From Wohlfahrtiimonas larvae (GTDB taxonomy: Bacteria > Pseudomonadota > Gammaproteobacteria > Cardiobacteriales > Wohlfahrtiimonadaceae): a stretch of DNA of 64,000 bases. Within the stretch, counting starts at the first letter, position 1. Each line of letters starts with the position of its first letter. Shown piece by piece: positions 63,339-64,000 of this stretch. Both the position numbers and the translations under genes were made by a program. The notes beneath the pieces are model-generated. The model was not told the DNA's origin. It worked only from the letters and a program-made list of their open reading frames with translations, and did no database searches. The DNA lies in the NCBI RefSeq assembly GCF_039543665.1, contig NZ_BAABKE010000003.1:124001-188000 (forward strand). The letters are read 5' to 3'.

Positions 63339-64000
63339 ATGACGCTCCGACATTTAGAAATCTTCTATGCCATTATGTTATGTGGCTCTTTGACCAAAGC
63401 AGCCGAGATGCTTTGTATCTCTCAGCCTGCCGCTAGTAAATCATTAAAGCATGCGGAGCTTCGTTTAGGGTTCAGCCTATTTGAACGTAAAAGTGGCAAA
63501 TTAATTCCCACAAAAGAAGCACATATTCTCTTTGAAAAAGCACAATCCATTTACAGTGAACTCGGTCATTTAAAAGAATTGGCAGATAATCTTGCCATCA
63601 ATCCTGAGGGTCGATTATCCATTGGTTGTATTCCAAGTTTAGGATTAAGCTTAGTACCAACAGTCACAACGCAATTTATCCAAGAAAATCCATCCATCAA
63701 GGTAGATATTAGTACCGACCATACGGAAACAATGCTACAACGCTTAGCAAAATGTGATCTAGACTTTGCCATTACTTTTCAACATGTTAAAAATCCTAAT
63801 ATTACCGTTGTGCCTTTAGCACAAGTACCTTTAGTTTATTTAGATGACCAACCCCAAATATCACCAGTCAAAATTGATGATATAGATTTATCACGTTGGA
63901 TTCATCCTGGCACAGATTCTCTCGCACAATTAATCATACAACATCGCCAATTCCAAGCATTCCGACTTAATGTACAAACGTATTACATGGCAGCTGAATT
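63339..64000 (+). CDS. LysR-family regulator, C-terminus cut by window edge
   Basis: The 220 codons in view begin TLRHLEIFYAIMLCGSLTKAAEML, with recognition helix SQPAASKSLKHAELRLGFSLFER, the standard LysR N-terminus, and go on into the substrate-binding domain (LSIGCIPSLGLSLVP, then DLDFAITF). LysR proteins are about 300 residues, so roughly 80 are beyond the edge. It follows gltS on the same strand. Control of gltS or an operon further right is possible but unproven. Confidence 0.93.
   Translation, partial: MTLRHLEIFYAIMLCGSLTKAAEMLCISQPAASKSLKHAELRLGFSLFERKSGKLIPTKEAHILFEKAQSIYSELGHLKELADNLAINPEGRLSIGCIPSLGLSLVPTVTTQFIQENPSIKVDISTDHTETMLQRLAKCDLDFAITFQHVKNPNITVVPLAQVPLVYLDDQPQISPVKIDDIDLSRWIHPGTDSLAQLIIQHRQFQAFRLNVQTYYMAAE

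Overview
The window is a stretch of AT-rich bacterial chromosome, not a plasmid or prophage. I see no insertion sequence, phage genes or CRISPR array. The gene set points to a Gram-negative gammaproteobacterium: a complete run of lipid A and outer-membrane biogenesis genes, PilS/PilR, class 2 PyrD, GreB, GltS, and a pyrH-frr-uppS-cdsA-dxr-rseP-bamA-skp-lpxD-fabZ-lpxA-lpxB-rnhB order like that of Pseudomonas and relatives. The low GC content and the mixed gene neighbourhood would fit a Cardiobacteriales or Moraxella-like lineage, but the genus is a guess.

Positions 1-5.8 kb carry the 5' part of purL (cut by the left edge), tenA and brnQ, all on the minus strand and separated by clear hairpin terminators. 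From 25.1 kb down to 5.8 kb there is one unbroken minus-strand block of about 19 kb: a DciA-like gene, recX, lpxK, rnr, pyrH, frr, uppS, cdsA, dxr, rseP, bamA, skp, lpxD, fabZ, lpxA, lpxB, rnhB, mlaD, recO and pyrD. Many of these genes overlap by 4 to 13 bases or lie within 20 bases of each other. The block supplies UMP, undecaprenyl phosphate, CDP-diacylglycerol and isoprenoid precursors, the outer-membrane protein assembly machine, and lipid A.

From 25.2 to 34.7 kb there are an FMN-binding glutamate-synthase-like protein, an Lrp-type regulator, a giant periplasmic Sel1-repeat protein (1518 residues) and a heme-type TonB receptor with two Fur-like boxes in its promoter region. From 34.7 to 40.9 kb a minus-strand operon runs proC-yggT-yggU-tadA-zapE-ydiJ. 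It is followed by two identical tRNA-Gly(GCC) genes, yaiI, a MocR/PdxR-type regulator divergent from a GNAT acetyltransferase, a previously unlisted 44-residue membrane protein with a TTG start, and dctA.

From 45.7 to 57.8 kb a second long minus-strand series contains ankyrin gene, unknown gene, proA, grxD, upp, slt, a membrane-anchored DUF2726-like gene, pilS, pilR, cinA, mutT and pyk. The right end (57.8-64 kb) is mixed. It holds a copper cassette (a small His/Met/Cys-rich exported protein and a Tat-exported multicopper oxidase), two small unknown genes, a ModE-like HTH protein, greB, gltS with a consensus FNR/Anr box upstream, and the start of a LysR regulator cut by the right edge.

Most of the window is housekeeping sequence. 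The least explained parts are the 44-residue membrane protein, the Sel1 giant, the overlapping ankyrin/unknown gene pair, the changed acyl-chain ruler of LpxA, the degenerate CinA C-terminal domain, and several intergenic repeats that look like operators.
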